Positions 1-6,985 of a stretch of DNA of 11,942 nucleotides are shown in pieces. Origin of the DNA: Candidatus Bathyarchaeota archaeon (GTDB lineage Archaea; Thermoproteota; Bathyarchaeia; Bathyarchaeales; Bathyarchaeaceae); NCBI GenBank assembly GCA_020356305.1, contig CP070636.1:754044-765985 (forward strand), written 5' to 3'. Numbering within the stretch: the stretch's first letter is position 1; every line of letters starts with the position of its first letter. The notes beneath the pieces are model-generated. The model worked only from the letters and a program-made list of their open reading frames with translations, did no database searches and was not told where the DNA came from. A program made the translations under genes and the position numbers.

Positions 1-1571
1 AGTTCTTCAATATTTCTCAACGCTTTTTCTTCACCCGTAACCGTGTCAGCCAGTTCTCGCTGACTAATAAATTCTATGACCGCCTCTCGAGCTGATTCTG
101 CGATCTTTCCTGCTTGGCTAATCTCTTTCCCGATAGAGTCTTTCTGAATGATTCTTTGGTCTAGAGTTTTTCGGAGGTTCTCAAGTCGAGTCTTTTGCTC
201 TTTTTGAACGCTGTGGAGATCCGTGAGGGACTTTTTCAGTTCGTTGAGGGTGGATGTAAATCTATTCTTGCGAGCGCTAAGATCGCGTAGCCTACCTGAG
301 AGAACTCTGATTGTGGTTTGACTTTGAGTGTGATCGCTCCGAAGATCCATGAGGTTTTTGTAGAGCCTGTCTACCTGCTGTTCGGCCTGCATAATTTTTT
401 CGCTGTTTGCACCTAGATTTGCCCAAAGTTGCTCGGTCTCGTTTTGGGTAGCGTCGTGCTGGGATTGCTTGTTCGCAATTGTTCCGGACAGCCGGTCATG
501 CACCCGTTTTAGTTTTCGAATCTTTTTTCGGTTTTCTGCAATTTCATTATTGATTGTTTCAAGTTGTTGAAGGTCTTTTTCTCTGACCCTTCTAAGGCCT
601 TCGAGACTTGCTGTTCCCGCCCCAATTTTTGTTGCGAGTTCAGTTAACTTCGATTTAACTTCACCTATGTTGATTTGGATCTCAAGAACGCGCGTTCCAC
701 CCTCCTCAACCTTTTCTGAACTGAGGTTCCTCCACTCCGTTTCGATTTCATGGCGTTGGGCTCTCCACTCTTCTCTCACCCGCCTTGAGTTTTCAACCTT
801 AGCTTGTACCTCCTCGATCTTTGATGAAAGATCGGCAATTTTTCTTCCAGTTTCTAAGATGTCATGGGAGACTCTCATAGCTTCGAATCGTCTGATTTCC
901 TCTCGAATGAAACAATTGCGAAGCAATGCATTGCGTTCCGTCTCTAAATCATCGACTCTCTTCTGCACCTCGTCTATCCGACCCATGGCGGTTCGAATAG
1001 ATATTTCAGCGGCTCGAAGTCTTTCTTCGGCCTCAAGCTTCTCAGCGTCATACTGAGCTATGCCAACTAGGTTGTCTATGATTTTCCTGCGGTCGTAAGG
1101 CGATATCTCAGCCATGCGTGTGATCGTTCCCTGTACGATCACGTTGTGCCCGGTGGGACTGATTCCAGCCATGGACAGTGTGTTGAGAATGCGGTTTCTG
1201 GAGATTCTCCTTCCGTTAAGTCGATAGATACTTTGGCCGTTTCTGTGGACTTCGCGAGAAATGGTTACAGTGTTTGTGTCCACAGGTAAGCGTTTATCCG
1301 AGTTGTCAAACTGAATAATAACCTTGGCAACCTTCGCTTTCTCCACCTCTGCTTCGGGGCTCCCGTGGAATATGAGTTTTGAAAAACTTTCAGCTCTGAG
1401 TCTTCTTGCGCTCAGCTCACCTAGCCCAAATAGAATAGCATCCACGATGTTTGTTTTTCCACTGCCGTTTGGCCCCGTAAGCACAGTAAAACCCTTGTCC
1501 AGTAGGATAGTGGCAGCTTTTGGACCAAAAGATTTGAAGCCCTTCATCTCGATTTTCTTGATGTACTGCAT
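1..1571 (-). CDS. smc: SMC (condensin) chromosome segregation ATPase, N-terminal part; gene continues beyond the left edge
   Basis: The 523 complete codons seen give the N-terminal ATPase half-domain and part of the first coiled-coil arm of an SMC protein, the ATP-driven DNA-loop organiser of the chromosome. I read it as the reverse complement without a stop. It starts MQYIKKIEMKGFKSFG, the usual SMC start. Walker A is GPNGSGKT (residues 33-40), followed by NIVDAILFGLGELSARRLR; the Q-loop glutamine is near residue 147 in NVIVQGTI. From about residue 165 the protein is charged and heptad-like to the edge, so the hinge, second arm, signature motif and Walker B lie outside. The ATG at 1569-1571 is chosen because the conserved N-terminus begins there; its ribosome binding site is weak. 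The P-loop ends in Thr where most SMCs have Ser. Rad50 is less likely because the FKSFG and NIVDAI motifs are SMC-type. Known role is from the family. Confidence 0.93.
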   Translation of the reverse strand, partial: MQYIKKIEMKGFKSFGPKAATILLDKGFTVLTGPNGSGKTNIVDAILFGLGELSARRLRAESFSKLIFHGSPEAEVEKAKVAKVIIQFDNSDKRLPVDTNTVTISREVHRNGQSIYRLNGRRISRNRILNTLSMAGISPTGHNVIVQGTITRMAEISPYDRRKIIDNLVGIAQYDAEKLEAEERLRAAEISIRTAMGRIDEVQKRVDDLETERNALLRNCFIREEIRRFEAMRVSHDILETGRKIADLSSKIEEVQAKVENSRRVREEWRAQRHEIETEWRNLSSEKVEEGGTRVLEIQINIGEVKSKLTELATKIGAGTASLEGLRRVREKDLQQLETINNEIAENRKKIRKLKRVHDRLSGTIANKQSQHDATQNETEQLWANLGANSEKIMQAEQQVDRLYKNLMDLRSDHTQSQTTIRVLSGRLRDLSARKNRFTSTLNELKKSLTDLHSVQKEQKTRLENLRKTLDQRIIQKDSIGKEISQAGKIAESAREAVIEFISQRELADTVTGEEKALRNIEE

Positions 1572-1690
1572 TTTGAACCTGTCCTTCGTGATACTAGATT
1601 GGTGGGTCCACTGAACCCGTTTTTTGAGCTTCTTCTACAAAAATAATACTGAAAGTCGTTTTAACTCTTATGCAAGCGGAGCATCTACGT
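1572..1690 (-). promoter_or_regulatory. Gap between the DUF2096-like gene and smc, possible smc promoter
   Basis: This 119-base gap on the minus strand holds an AT-rich stretch reading TATTATTTTTG (about 1638-1650 on the plus strand). It could be a TATA-like element for smc or the T-run terminator of the upstream gene; the sequence does not decide. A weak purine-rich site (GGACAGG) lies just before the smc ATG. I see no RNA gene here. Confidence 0.3.
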
Positions 1691-2212
1691 CTATTCTCGT
1701 CTTCTTTCGGCCTGAAGCTTTTCTGCCATCTTTTTCACAAAAACCTTGACTTTTTCAACATCACCGTAGATTAGCACATAGCCGTTTTTTTGCATTTTGC
1801 TGTAAAGTTTGTTTTTGTTCGCCAATTTTTTTATATCGCTCTTTGTCAACGCTTCTGAAATCTGGACTCGCACCCAGTGTTTGCCTCTGGGGAGTCCTGG
1901 GACAAACCTGGACGTTGCTTCCTCTTTCTTTTCAGAAGCTCTTCTGGCATCTTCCAGCTTCTTTATCCATTGATCAGCATGATCTGAGTCCAATTTTCTA
2001 TTCATCGCAGAGAGGAGATATGATTCTACGCTTTCCATGTACGTTGCGATCCTAGGGAGGTTCTCAACGTGGGACGGGTCGGCTTTCATGATCTGTATCA
2101 TGGTCTTAGCAGAACGTAGGTCGTTCATAATGGTGGTTGGAATGCTTTCTCCGCTTCTTCGAAGTTCGATGACTAGGTCAGCCAGCACCTTCCATGCTTC
2201 GCCATAACCCAT
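1691..2212 (-). CDS. DUF2096-like archaeal protein of unknown function
   Basis: A 173-residue soluble protein with no signal peptide or membrane segment. The start resembles the archaeal family DUF2096 as I recall it: WKVLADLVIELRRSG, then DLRSAKTMI and KADPSHVENL, and VESYLLSAMNRKL near residue 65. A helical N-terminal half (1-90) is joined by a Lys/Glu-rich linker (about 88-100) to a basic C-terminal domain (about 110-165). That domain contains GKHWVRVQIS and ends in a beta-strand-like YVLIYGD and a Lys-rich helix, which may bind nucleic acid (inference). The ATG at 2210-2212 is supported by GAGAGGTGTG five bases upstream. It lies between smc, in the same direction, and the divergent proteasome operon. 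No biochemical function is known to me. Family assignment is from memory and fairly likely. Confidence 0.8.
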   Translation of the reverse strand: MGYGEAWKVLADLVIELRRSGESIPTTIMNDLRSAKTMIQIMKADPSHVENLPRIATYMESVESYLLSAMNRKLDSDHADQWIKKLEDARRASEKKEEATSRFVPGLPRGKHWVRVQISEALTKSDIKKLANKNKLYSKMQKNGYVLIYGDVEKVKVFVKKMAEKLQAERRRE

Positions 2213-2346
2213 TTTTCACACCTCTCGAGCCCTATTCCATTCATTAATCGATCATTTATTTTCTTTTGGTCTTCTGCACAACTGTTTTATATCGCCCTAT
2301 CCACAACTGATCAAGCAAAATGTGTTTAGATGCATGAGGTGATGAA
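2213..2346. promoter_or_regulatory. Divergent promoter region between the DUF2096-like gene and psmA
   Basis: This 134-base region must start transcription both ways. For psmA, TTTTATAT at 2285-2292 is a good TATA box; a start about 25 bases downstream gives a leader of roughly 30 bases carrying GAGGTGAT (2336-2343), a strong archaeal ribosome binding site three bases before the ATG. For the minus-strand gene, an A/T-rich element (catttatttt, 2253-2262 on the plus strand) is a weaker TATA candidate, and GAGAGGTGTG is its ribosome binding site. The start points are inferred. Confidence 0.65.
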
Positions 2347-3084
2347 ATGAGTGTATTTGCAGTGCCCGGGGCTTATGATCGTGCCATAACCGTGTTTTCT
2401 CCGGATGGACGCCTCTTTCAGGTTGAATACGCCCTTGAGACAGTGAATCGCGGGGCAACAATATTGGGAATTATTTGCTCCGAAGGGATAGTCTTGGGGG
2501 CGGAAGAGAAGATTGAATCAAAACTGCAGGATCCAAGCTTCGCTTGGAAGCTTTACGAAATAGACGATCACTTAGGCGCCGCTGTTGTCGGATTGGGATC
2601 TGACGCCCGTATTCTAATAGACCAAGCACGGGTTCACTCCCAGAGCAATCGATTGATGTATGATGAACCCATAGACGTGGAGATTATGACAAAACGCATT
2701 GGAGACATAAAACAACTCTACACTCAACATGCAGGGGTTAGACCTTTCGGGGTCTCCATAATCTTTGGCGGTGTAGACAAAACTGGAAACAAATTGTTCT
2801 CAACTGATCCAAGCGGTTCCTATAGAGGCTACAAGGCTGTTGCGGTAGGTATTGGCCGCGAAACGGTAGAAAACATCCTAAAGGCAGAGTATAAGGAAGA
2901 CTTGACGCTTGATTCGGCTATTAAACTCGCTGTGAAATGCTTGGTGAAAGCGCTTGAGGCAAGAGGGGAGACGCCAAGGCTCAAAATAGGCGTGATACCA
3001 ACTAAAACAAAACAGCTGCGAATGCTCACAAATGAGGAGATCGCAGGTTATCAGAAGGGTCTCCAGGGCAGTGGAGCCCCATGA
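2347..3084 (+). CDS. psmA: 20S proteasome subunit alpha
   Basis: Structural alpha subunit of the 20S proteasome; seven copies form each outer ring that gates entry of unfolded substrates into the cytoplasmic protease. The 245-residue length is normal. The N-terminus carries the alpha-type signature YDRAITVFSPDGRLFQVEYA (residues 9-28), which forms the gate and H0 helix. The rest follows the Ntn-hydrolase-like fold, with GVRPFGVSIIFGG near residue 130 and DPSGSYRGYKAVAVG near 155. It lacks the catalytic N-terminal threonine of beta subunits, as expected; no beta subunit gene is in this window. The ATG is set by the strong site GAGGTGAT just upstream. It is the first gene of the superoperon and overlaps sdo1 by ATGA. 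Confidence 0.97.
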   Translation: MSVFAVPGAYDRAITVFSPDGRLFQVEYALETVNRGATILGIICSEGIVLGAEEKIESKLQDPSFAWKLYEIDDHLGAAVVGLGSDARILIDQARVHSQSNRLMYDEPIDVEIMTKRIGDIKQLYTQHAGVRPFGVSIIFGGVDKTGNKLFSTDPSGSYRGYKAVAVGIGRETVENILKAEYKEDLTLDSAIKLAVKCLVKALEARGETPRLKIGVIPTKTKQLRMLTNEEIAGYQKGLQGSGAP

Positions 3085-3770
3085 GCGAACGTCACACAGT
3101 TGCGCGATTAACCCGTGAAGGAGAACACTTCGAGATCCTCGTCAAACCGCAACCTGCTTTTTCTTATAGACTTGGGAAAACCGAGTCATTGTCCGAAGTA
3201 TTGGTCGCCGACACTGTGTTCACCGATGCCAACAAAGGATTGAAGCCCTCAGAAGATAAGCTTCTTAAGGCTTTTGGAACTACGGATCTTCTTGAGATCG
3301 CTGATTTAATCTTGAAAAAGGGCACGTTACAGTTAACCACTGAACAGAGGAGACAGTTGATTGAGGACAAACGAAAGCAAATCGTCTCCTTCATATCTCG
3401 TCAAAGTGTTGACCCAAAAACGAATCTTCCCCATCCTCCCATACGCGTGGAGCAAGCGATGGAACAGATTCGTTTCTCGGTTGATCCCTTCAAGGAAGTT
3501 GAGGAACAAGCAAAAGAAATTGTAAAACTGCTTCGTCCAATCTTGCCCCTTAAGCTGGAAATGGTTTCCGTGGCTGTTCGCATCCCACCCGAACATGCAG
3601 GCAGGGTTTATGGAACTGTAAAAGGATTCGGCAAAATCAAACGTGAGGATTGGCGAGCTGACGGATCTTGGTTGGCAGTTGTGGAACTGCCTGCTGGGCT
3701 TTATGGCTCTTTCTTGGAAAAACTTGGAGAAATGACTCGGGGCAACCTTGAAGCGAAAATGGTTGAGTAA
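3081..3770 (+). CDS. Ribosome maturation protein SBDS/Sdo1
   Basis: Archaeal orthologue of the Shwachman-Bodian-Diamond protein, which in eukaryotes works with an EF-2-like GTPase to release the anti-association factor eIF6 from new 60S subunits; the archaeal role is taken to be similar. At 229 residues it is the usual archaeal length. The N-terminal FYSH-type domain covers about 1-90, with VARLTREGEHFEILVKP at the start. A helical middle domain follows, with a conserved stretch around EQRRQLIEDKRKQIVSFISR (106-125) and then DPKTNLPHPP. The ferredoxin-like C-terminal domain includes GRVYGTVKGFG. Its ATG overlaps the psmA stop, pointing to translational coupling, and rrp4 follows after 14 bases. 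Confidence 0.95.
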   Translation: MSERHTVARLTREGEHFEILVKPQPAFSYRLGKTESLSEVLVADTVFTDANKGLKPSEDKLLKAFGTTDLLEIADLILKKGTLQLTTEQRRQLIEDKRKQIVSFISRQSVDPKTNLPHPPIRVEQAMEQIRFSVDPFKEVEEQAKEIVKLLRPILPLKLEMVSVAVRIPPEHAGRVYGTVKGFGKIKREDWRADGSWLAVVELPAGLYGSFLEKLGEMTRGNLEAKMVE

Positions 3771-3784
3771 GCCTTACATGTGAG

Positions 3785-4507
3785 TTGGTGAATTTGCCTG
3801 TTTTCTATGAAAAAAGAGAGATTGTAACGCCTGGAGACCTACTTGCGGATGACGATTACCAGACTGGAGAAAATACATACAAAGAGGACGGCAAGATTTA
3901 CGCCACGAGGGTTGGCCTCGTTGAGTACGAGGGTCATCGGGTCTTTGTGGTTGCTTTAAAGGCATTTTACGTTCCTTCTGTTGGAGACATGGTTATAGGA
4001 AAAATCATTGAACTCGGTCTTGGTTCATGGTTAGTAGATATCAGGGCTCCGTACCCAGGTGTGCTTCGAGCTTCTGACGTCTTCAACAGACCGTTTAGGC
4101 CTCAGAGAGATGATATGCCACATGTACTTGATGTGGGTGACATGGTTAAGGCCAAAATAGTTGCTTACGATCGAACACGTGCCCCCCTGCTGACTGTTCG
4201 TGAGCCTGACTTGGGAAAGATTGAGCGTGGACAGATTGTTAACATCACTCCTACAAAAATTCCTCGGGTTATTGGAAGGAAAGGTTCAATGATAACCATG
4301 TTGAAGCAGGAGACGAACTGCCAGATCACGGTTGGTCAAAACGGCGTAGTTCATGTTCGCGGGGGGTCTCCCGTGGATGAGCAGCTCGCTGTCATAGCCA
4401 TCCACAAGATTGAGGAAGAAGCTCACACAAGCGGATTAACGGATCGTGTCACTCAAATGGTTAGGAAAGAAAAAGGAGGTGTTGAGAATGTCTCAAAAGA
4501 AGCGTGA
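3785..4507 (+). CDS. rrp4: Exosome RNA-binding subunit Rrp4
   Basis: Cap subunit of the archaeal exosome; trimers sit on the Rrp41/Rrp42 ring and feed RNA, preferring A-rich tails, to the phosphorolytic chamber. About 240 residues, a normal length. The N-terminal domain (about 10-60) includes IVTPGDLL and [16 protein letters not shown]. An S1 domain follows (about 65-140, starting [14 protein letters not shown]). A type-I KH domain (about 152-225) has the loop GRKG at 164-167 in [11 protein letters not shown]. The start is uncertain: TTG at 3785 or GTG at 3788, with only a weak GTGAG upstream and no in-frame ATG close by. Csl4 is excluded by the KH domain. The 3' end overlaps rrp41 by 20 bases and carries the rrp41 ribosome binding site. 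Confidence 0.95.
   Translation: MVNLPVFYEKREIVTPGDLLADDDYQTGENTYKEDGKIYATRVGLVEYEGHRVFVVALKAFYVPSVGDMVIGKIIELGLGSWLVDIRAPYPGVLRASDVFNRPFRPQRDDMPHVLDVGDMVKAKIVAYDRTRAPLLTVREPDLGKIERGQIVNITPTKIPRVIGRKGSMITMLKQETNCQITVGQNGVVHVRGGSPVDEQLAVIAIHKIEEEAHTSGLTDRVTQMVRKEKGGVENVSKEA
4475..4481 (+). promoter_or_regulatory. Ribosome binding site of rrp41, inside the rrp4 coding sequence
   Basis: GGAGGTG, an almost perfect match to the archaeal 16S rRNA 3' end, lies six bases before the ATG at 4488. It decides the rrp41 start against an in-frame upstream ATG at 4446, which would add 14 unconserved residues. Because the site lies in rrp4, ribosomes finishing rrp4 could re-initiate here. Confidence 0.85.
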
Positions 4508-5228
4508 GAAATTGATAGATAAAGATGGCGTTAGGCTTGACGGTAGAGGGCTGAGCGAGTTAAGGCCAATAAAGATAGAGGTCGGTGTTCTTGCCAATGC
4601 TGACGGATCCGCTTACATTGAACAGGGCAAAAACAAGATTCTCGCTGGGGTGTTTGGACCCAAAGAGGCACATCCCAAACACTTGGCTATGCCAGATCGC
4701 GCCTTGCTTCGCTGTCGCTACCACATGGCGCCGTTCTCAGTTGAGGAGAGAAAGTCCCCCGCCCCGTCGAGAAGAGACATAGAGCTCTCTAAGGTGATCA
4801 CGGAGGCCTTTGAGCCCGCCGTGTTCGTGGAACATTATCCCCGAACTTCGATTGACATTTTCATAGAGGTTCTGCAGGCGGACGGAGGAACGAGATGTGC
4901 TTCCATCACCGTTGCTTCTCTGGCATTGGCGGACGCTGGCATTCCGATGCGAGACTTGGTAGCCGCCTGTGCGGCCGGGAAGGTGGAAGGGCGTTTGGTG
5001 CTGGATCTGACCGACGTTGCAGACAAGGAAGGCGAGGCAGACCTGCCTCTGGCATGGATGCCCAACTCAAACGCCATAACGTTGCTTCAGATGGATGGAA
5101 GCCTAACCATCGACGAGTTTGAACAAGCCGTGAACATGGCAGTGGAAGGCTGCAAACAGGTAGGTGAACTTCAGAAAAAGACTCTGAAAGCAAAGTACGT
5201 CGCGGTTAAGGAGGAGGTAGAGGAATGA
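4488..5228 (+). CDS. rrp41: Exosome catalytic subunit Rrp41 (RNase PH family)
   Basis: Catalytic phosphorolytic 3'-to-5' exoribonuclease subunit of the exosome hexamer; with phosphate it releases nucleoside diphosphates and in reverse adds heteropolymeric tails. 246 residues, normal length. The start [14 protein letters not shown] runs into the conserved VRLDGRG (15-21). The phosphate-binding motif GGTR is present (133-136, in [10 protein letters not shown]). The acidic active-site segment is intact at about 176-187 ([12 protein letters not shown]), with Asp185 in the position of the catalytic aspartate known from Sulfolobus Rrp41, by my alignment. All this supports an active enzyme. It overlaps rrp4 upstream and joins rrp42 by ATGA, matching equal production of the two ring subunits. 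Confidence 0.96.
   Translation: MSQKKREKLIDKDGVRLDGRGLSELRPIKIEVGVLANADGSAYIEQGKNKILAGVFGPKEAHPKHLAMPDRALLRCRYHMAPFSVEERKSPAPSRRDIELSKVITEAFEPAVFVEHYPRTSIDIFIEVLQADGGTRCASITVASLALADAGIPMRDLVAACAAGKVEGRLVLDLTDVADKEGEADLPLAWMPNSNAITLLQMDGSLTIDEFEQAVNMAVEGCKQVGELQKKTLKAKYVAVKEEVEE
5213..5218 (+). promoter_or_regulatory. Ribosome binding site of rrp42, inside the rrp41 3' end
   Basis: GGAGGT lies six bases before the ATG at 5225, within the Glu-rich last codons of rrp41. It supports the first ATG over a second in-frame ATG five codons later. Confidence 0.75.
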
Positions 5229-6022
5229 AATCTCCGACTATGATTCGCGTGAAGCAGAAACAAATAGCCCAGCTAGCTTCCCTTGGAAAGAGACTTGACG
5301 GACGAGGGTTAAACGACCATCGCGAGGTTCAACTAGAGGTGGGAGTTGTTGGTCGCGCTGAGGGCTCCGCTCGCGTACGTTTGGGCAAAACAGAGGTGAT
5401 GGTTGGTACAAAAATCGAGTTAGGTGAACCATTTTCAGACGTGCCGGATCATGGAGTCCTCACCGTCAACGCTGAATTGGTGCCTCTTGCTTCTCCCACA
5501 TTTGAACCAGGACCACCCAGAGAGGATGCTATAGAACTTGCAAGAGTCGTGGACCGAGGCATACGGGAGTCAAAGGCGATCACCTTGGAAGAGCTGTGCG
5601 TAGAACCCGGGAAGAAGGTTTTCATCGTCTTCGTTGACGTTTACGTTCTCAACCATGACGGCAACCTTATAGATGCTTCGGCTCTAGCTGCACTAGCCGC
5701 CTTGCTCAACACTAAGATGTTCAAATATGAGGTGAAAGAAGGCGAAATATCCAAAAAGCCAGGCTACACGCCACTTCCGATAAAAAACTATCCTGTTGCC
5801 ATGACTTTTGCCAAGATAAACGACCGGCTCGTGCTAGATCCTTGGCTTGAAGAGGAGCAGGTTATGGATGCTAGGCTTACCATAACCACAGACAAAGATG
5901 GTAAGATATGCGCGGTGCAGAAGGGCGGCAATGGACACTTTACGACGCAACAGGTCCTAGAAGCCGCGAAGATAGCGAAAGACAAAGCTGAAGAATTGCG
6001 GAAGCTTGTGGTGAAAGGCTAA
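5225..6022 (+). CDS. rrp42: Exosome structural subunit Rrp42 (inactive RNase PH paralogue)
   Basis: Non-catalytic partner of Rrp41 in the hexameric exosome ring; it completes the RNA-binding groove. 265 residues, usual length, RNase PH fold. It shares KRLDGRG with Rrp41 (residues 22-28) but the phosphate-binding GGTR is replaced by DGNLIDAS (145-152), the classic Rrp42 change, and the acidic catalytic segment is degenerate ([16 protein letters not shown]). [15 protein letters not shown] (84-98) is also typical of the subunit. These differences separate it clearly from a second Rrp41. It overlaps rrp41 by ATGA and shares one base with the next gene (TAATG), so all three exosome genes are probably on one transcript. 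Confidence 0.96.
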   Translation: MKSPTMIRVKQKQIAQLASLGKRLDGRGLNDHREVQLEVGVVGRAEGSARVRLGKTEVMVGTKIELGEPFSDVPDHGVLTVNAELVPLASPTFEPGPPREDAIELARVVDRGIRESKAITLEELCVEPGKKVFIVFVDVYVLNHDGNLIDASALAALAALLNTKMFKYEVKEGEISKKPGYTPLPIKNYPVAMTFAKINDRLVLDPWLEEEQVMDARLTITTDKDGKICAVQKGGNGHFTTQQVLEAAKIAKDKAEELRKLVVKG

Positions 6023-6327
6023 TGGGCCGTCGGAGACGAACAAAGAAGGTGGGTGCAGGTGGAGGGTTCGGAGCCCGCTATGGTTCCACCGTGCGAAAGC
6101 AATATGTGAAGGTGCTGTCAGAGATGAAGAAGGCTCACCGGTGCCCTCAGTGCGGCAACGAGTCGGTTCGAAGACAAAGTGTAGGCCTCTGGAACTGCAG
6201 AAAATGTGGCTTTACCTTCACTGGAGGTGCCTACACGCCAACTACTAAGTTGGGCGTCGTTGCTAAACGAACGGCAAGAGGCATACGGCCCCCGGAAGTT
6301 CCTGCGAAAGAGGAAAAAGCAGTGTGA
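6022..6327 (+). CDS. rpl37ae: Large-subunit ribosomal protein eL43 (L37Ae)
   Basis: Zinc-binding protein of the 50S subunit, shared by archaea and eukaryotes. The 101 residues begin with a basic rRNA-binding tail (GRRRRTKKVGAGGGFGARYG). Then comes the zinc ribbon with paired cysteines at 41/44 (CPQC) and 59/62 (CRKC), and GGAYTPTTKLG just after it. A charged tail of about 20 residues (to KEEKAV) extends past the conserved core, which usually ends near residue 85-90; it has no cysteines and is not a fused RpoP. The start is at the TAATG junction with rrp42. In many archaea the gene for RNA polymerase subunit P comes next, but here the next gene already overlaps the stop codon. Confidence 0.95.
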   Translation: MGRRRRTKKVGAGGGFGARYGSTVRKQYVKVLSEMKKAHRCPQCGNESVRRQSVGLWNCRKCGFTFTGGAYTPTTKLGVVAKRTARGIRPPEVPAKEEKAV

Positions 6328-6599
6328 TATTGCTAACGACTTCGCGGAGACCAACAAGACGAATAAGAACGTATTGCCGTGATCTCGGCCGACCAATCGT
6401 AAATGTTGTCAGAATTAACCACGGTAAATCGTGTCTTGATAGAATAGCTAAAAGAGCATCGAAACGCCATGCTGATCGAGTCATTACTGTTGATCGATGG
6501 AGAAGTGGACCTGGCAAGATCGAACTTTTCTGGACGGAACCGGAGGGTCCAATCCTTGTTTCTCCCTTCCGCGCGCGCGTGTGGGAAATCGAAAGATGA
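6324..6599 (+). CDS. Brix/Imp4-like ribosome biogenesis protein, short form
   Basis: The N-terminal LLTTSRRPTRRIRTYCRDL (3-21) followed by NVVRINHGK and VITVDRWRSGPGKI is typical of archaeal Brix-domain proteins, single-domain relatives of eukaryotic Imp4/Rpf1 that are thought to bind pre-rRNA during 50S or 30S assembly. The protein is only 91 residues; from memory archaeal members are about 150-180, so only the first half of the domain seems to be present. The start is GTG at 6324, overlapping the rpl37ae stop (GTGA), and the stop is overlapped by pcc1 (ATGA). Thus there is no room for a missing second half downstream and no sign of a frameshift. It may be a naturally reduced form. Function is inferred from the family. 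Confidence 0.82.
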   Translation: MILLTTSRRPTRRIRTYCRDLGRPIVNVVRINHGKSCLDRIAKRASKRHADRVITVDRWRSGPGKIELFWTEPEGPILVSPFRARVWEIER

Positions 6600-6856
6600 A
6601 GTCTCACATAGTTGTCAACCTAGATCTTCCGTCTGAAAACCGTTTGGAGATTGTTCTAAGCGCCTTAGAACCTGAAACCAAGATTTCGACTTCCACCCGG
6701 TCCAGAGTGAAAGTCCAGGCTAAAGGTAGCACCCTACGATTGCGCATTGAGGCAACCGATACATCTGCCTTAAGAGCCGCTGTGAATTCTTACCTACGCT
6801 GGATTGGGCTTATCATCAACATGTGCTCTACATTAGATCTTCTAAGCAGAGAATAA
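6596..6856 (+). CDS. pcc1: KEOPS complex subunit Pcc1
   Basis: Small dimerising subunit of KEOPS, the complex (Kae1, Bud32, Cgi121, Pcc1) that makes t6A at position 37 of tRNAs reading ANN codons. 86 residues, the usual size. Recognisable are the opening beta-strand VVNLDLPSENRLEIVLSALEPE, here split as VVNLDLPSENRLEIV and LSALEPE, then RVKVQAKGSTLRLRIEATD and the final helix TSALRAAVNSYLRWI. The start ATG at 6596 forms ATGA with the Brix stop. A longer in-frame opening from 6497 exists but would overlap most of the Brix 3' end and add 33 unconserved residues. It is the last gene of the first block, followed by a promoter-like gap. Confidence 0.9.
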   Translation: MKSHIVVNLDLPSENRLEIVLSALEPETKISTSTRSRVKVQAKGSTLRLRIEATDTSALRAAVNSYLRWIGLIINMCSTLDLLSRE

Positions 6857-6861
6857 ATGAA

Positions 6862-6873
6862 AAACACTTAATT
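6862..6873 (+). repeat. Direct repeat copy 1 (AAACACTTAATT)
   Basis: Twelve-base sequence found again, identical, 58 bases downstream. It begins six bases after the pcc1 stop codon. AT-rich and TATA-like in its second half. Confidence 0.7.
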
Positions 6874-6884
6874 TTCACTCTCTA

Positions 6885-6896
6885 TGCGCGCGCGCA
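6885..6896. other. Self-complementary alternating CG tract (TGCGCGCGCGCA)
   Basis: A twelve-base perfect palindrome of alternating purine and pyrimidine lying between the two copies of the direct repeat. Such tracts can form Z-DNA or a short hairpin; no function is shown by the sequence. Confidence 0.6.
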
Positions 6897-6919
6897 ATTA
6901 TTTACTTTCAGACGGACGT

Positions 6920-6933
6920 AAACACTTAATTAA
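6920..6933 (+). promoter_or_regulatory. Direct repeat copy 2 and TATA-like element of the pfdB promoter
   Basis: AAACACTTAATT (6920-6931) repeats the sequence at 6862, extended to CTTAATTAA (6925-6933), a plausible archaeal TATA box. Transcription would start near 6955, leaving a leader of about 30 bases before the pfdB ATG at 6986. The promoter role is inference; the repeat is seen directly. Confidence 0.45.
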
Positions 6934-6985
6934 CGCTAGATCGTAATGCTGGGTTCAGAGAGCAGTAAGGCAATAGGGGAATCAA

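Noticed and set aside
667..1614. Two plus-strand open frames (129 and 96 codons)
   Set aside because: They are Ser/Leu-rich shadows of the SMC reading frame, which has clear Walker A and Q-loop motifs on the minus strand.
4446..4487. Upstream in-frame ATG extending rrp41 by 14 residues
   Set aside because: The GGAGGTG at 4475-4481 and the conserved start point both support the ATG at 4488.
6497..6595. 33-codon extension of pcc1
   Set aside because: It runs through the Brix coding sequence, is not conserved, and the ATGA junction at 6596 gives a normal-length Pcc1.
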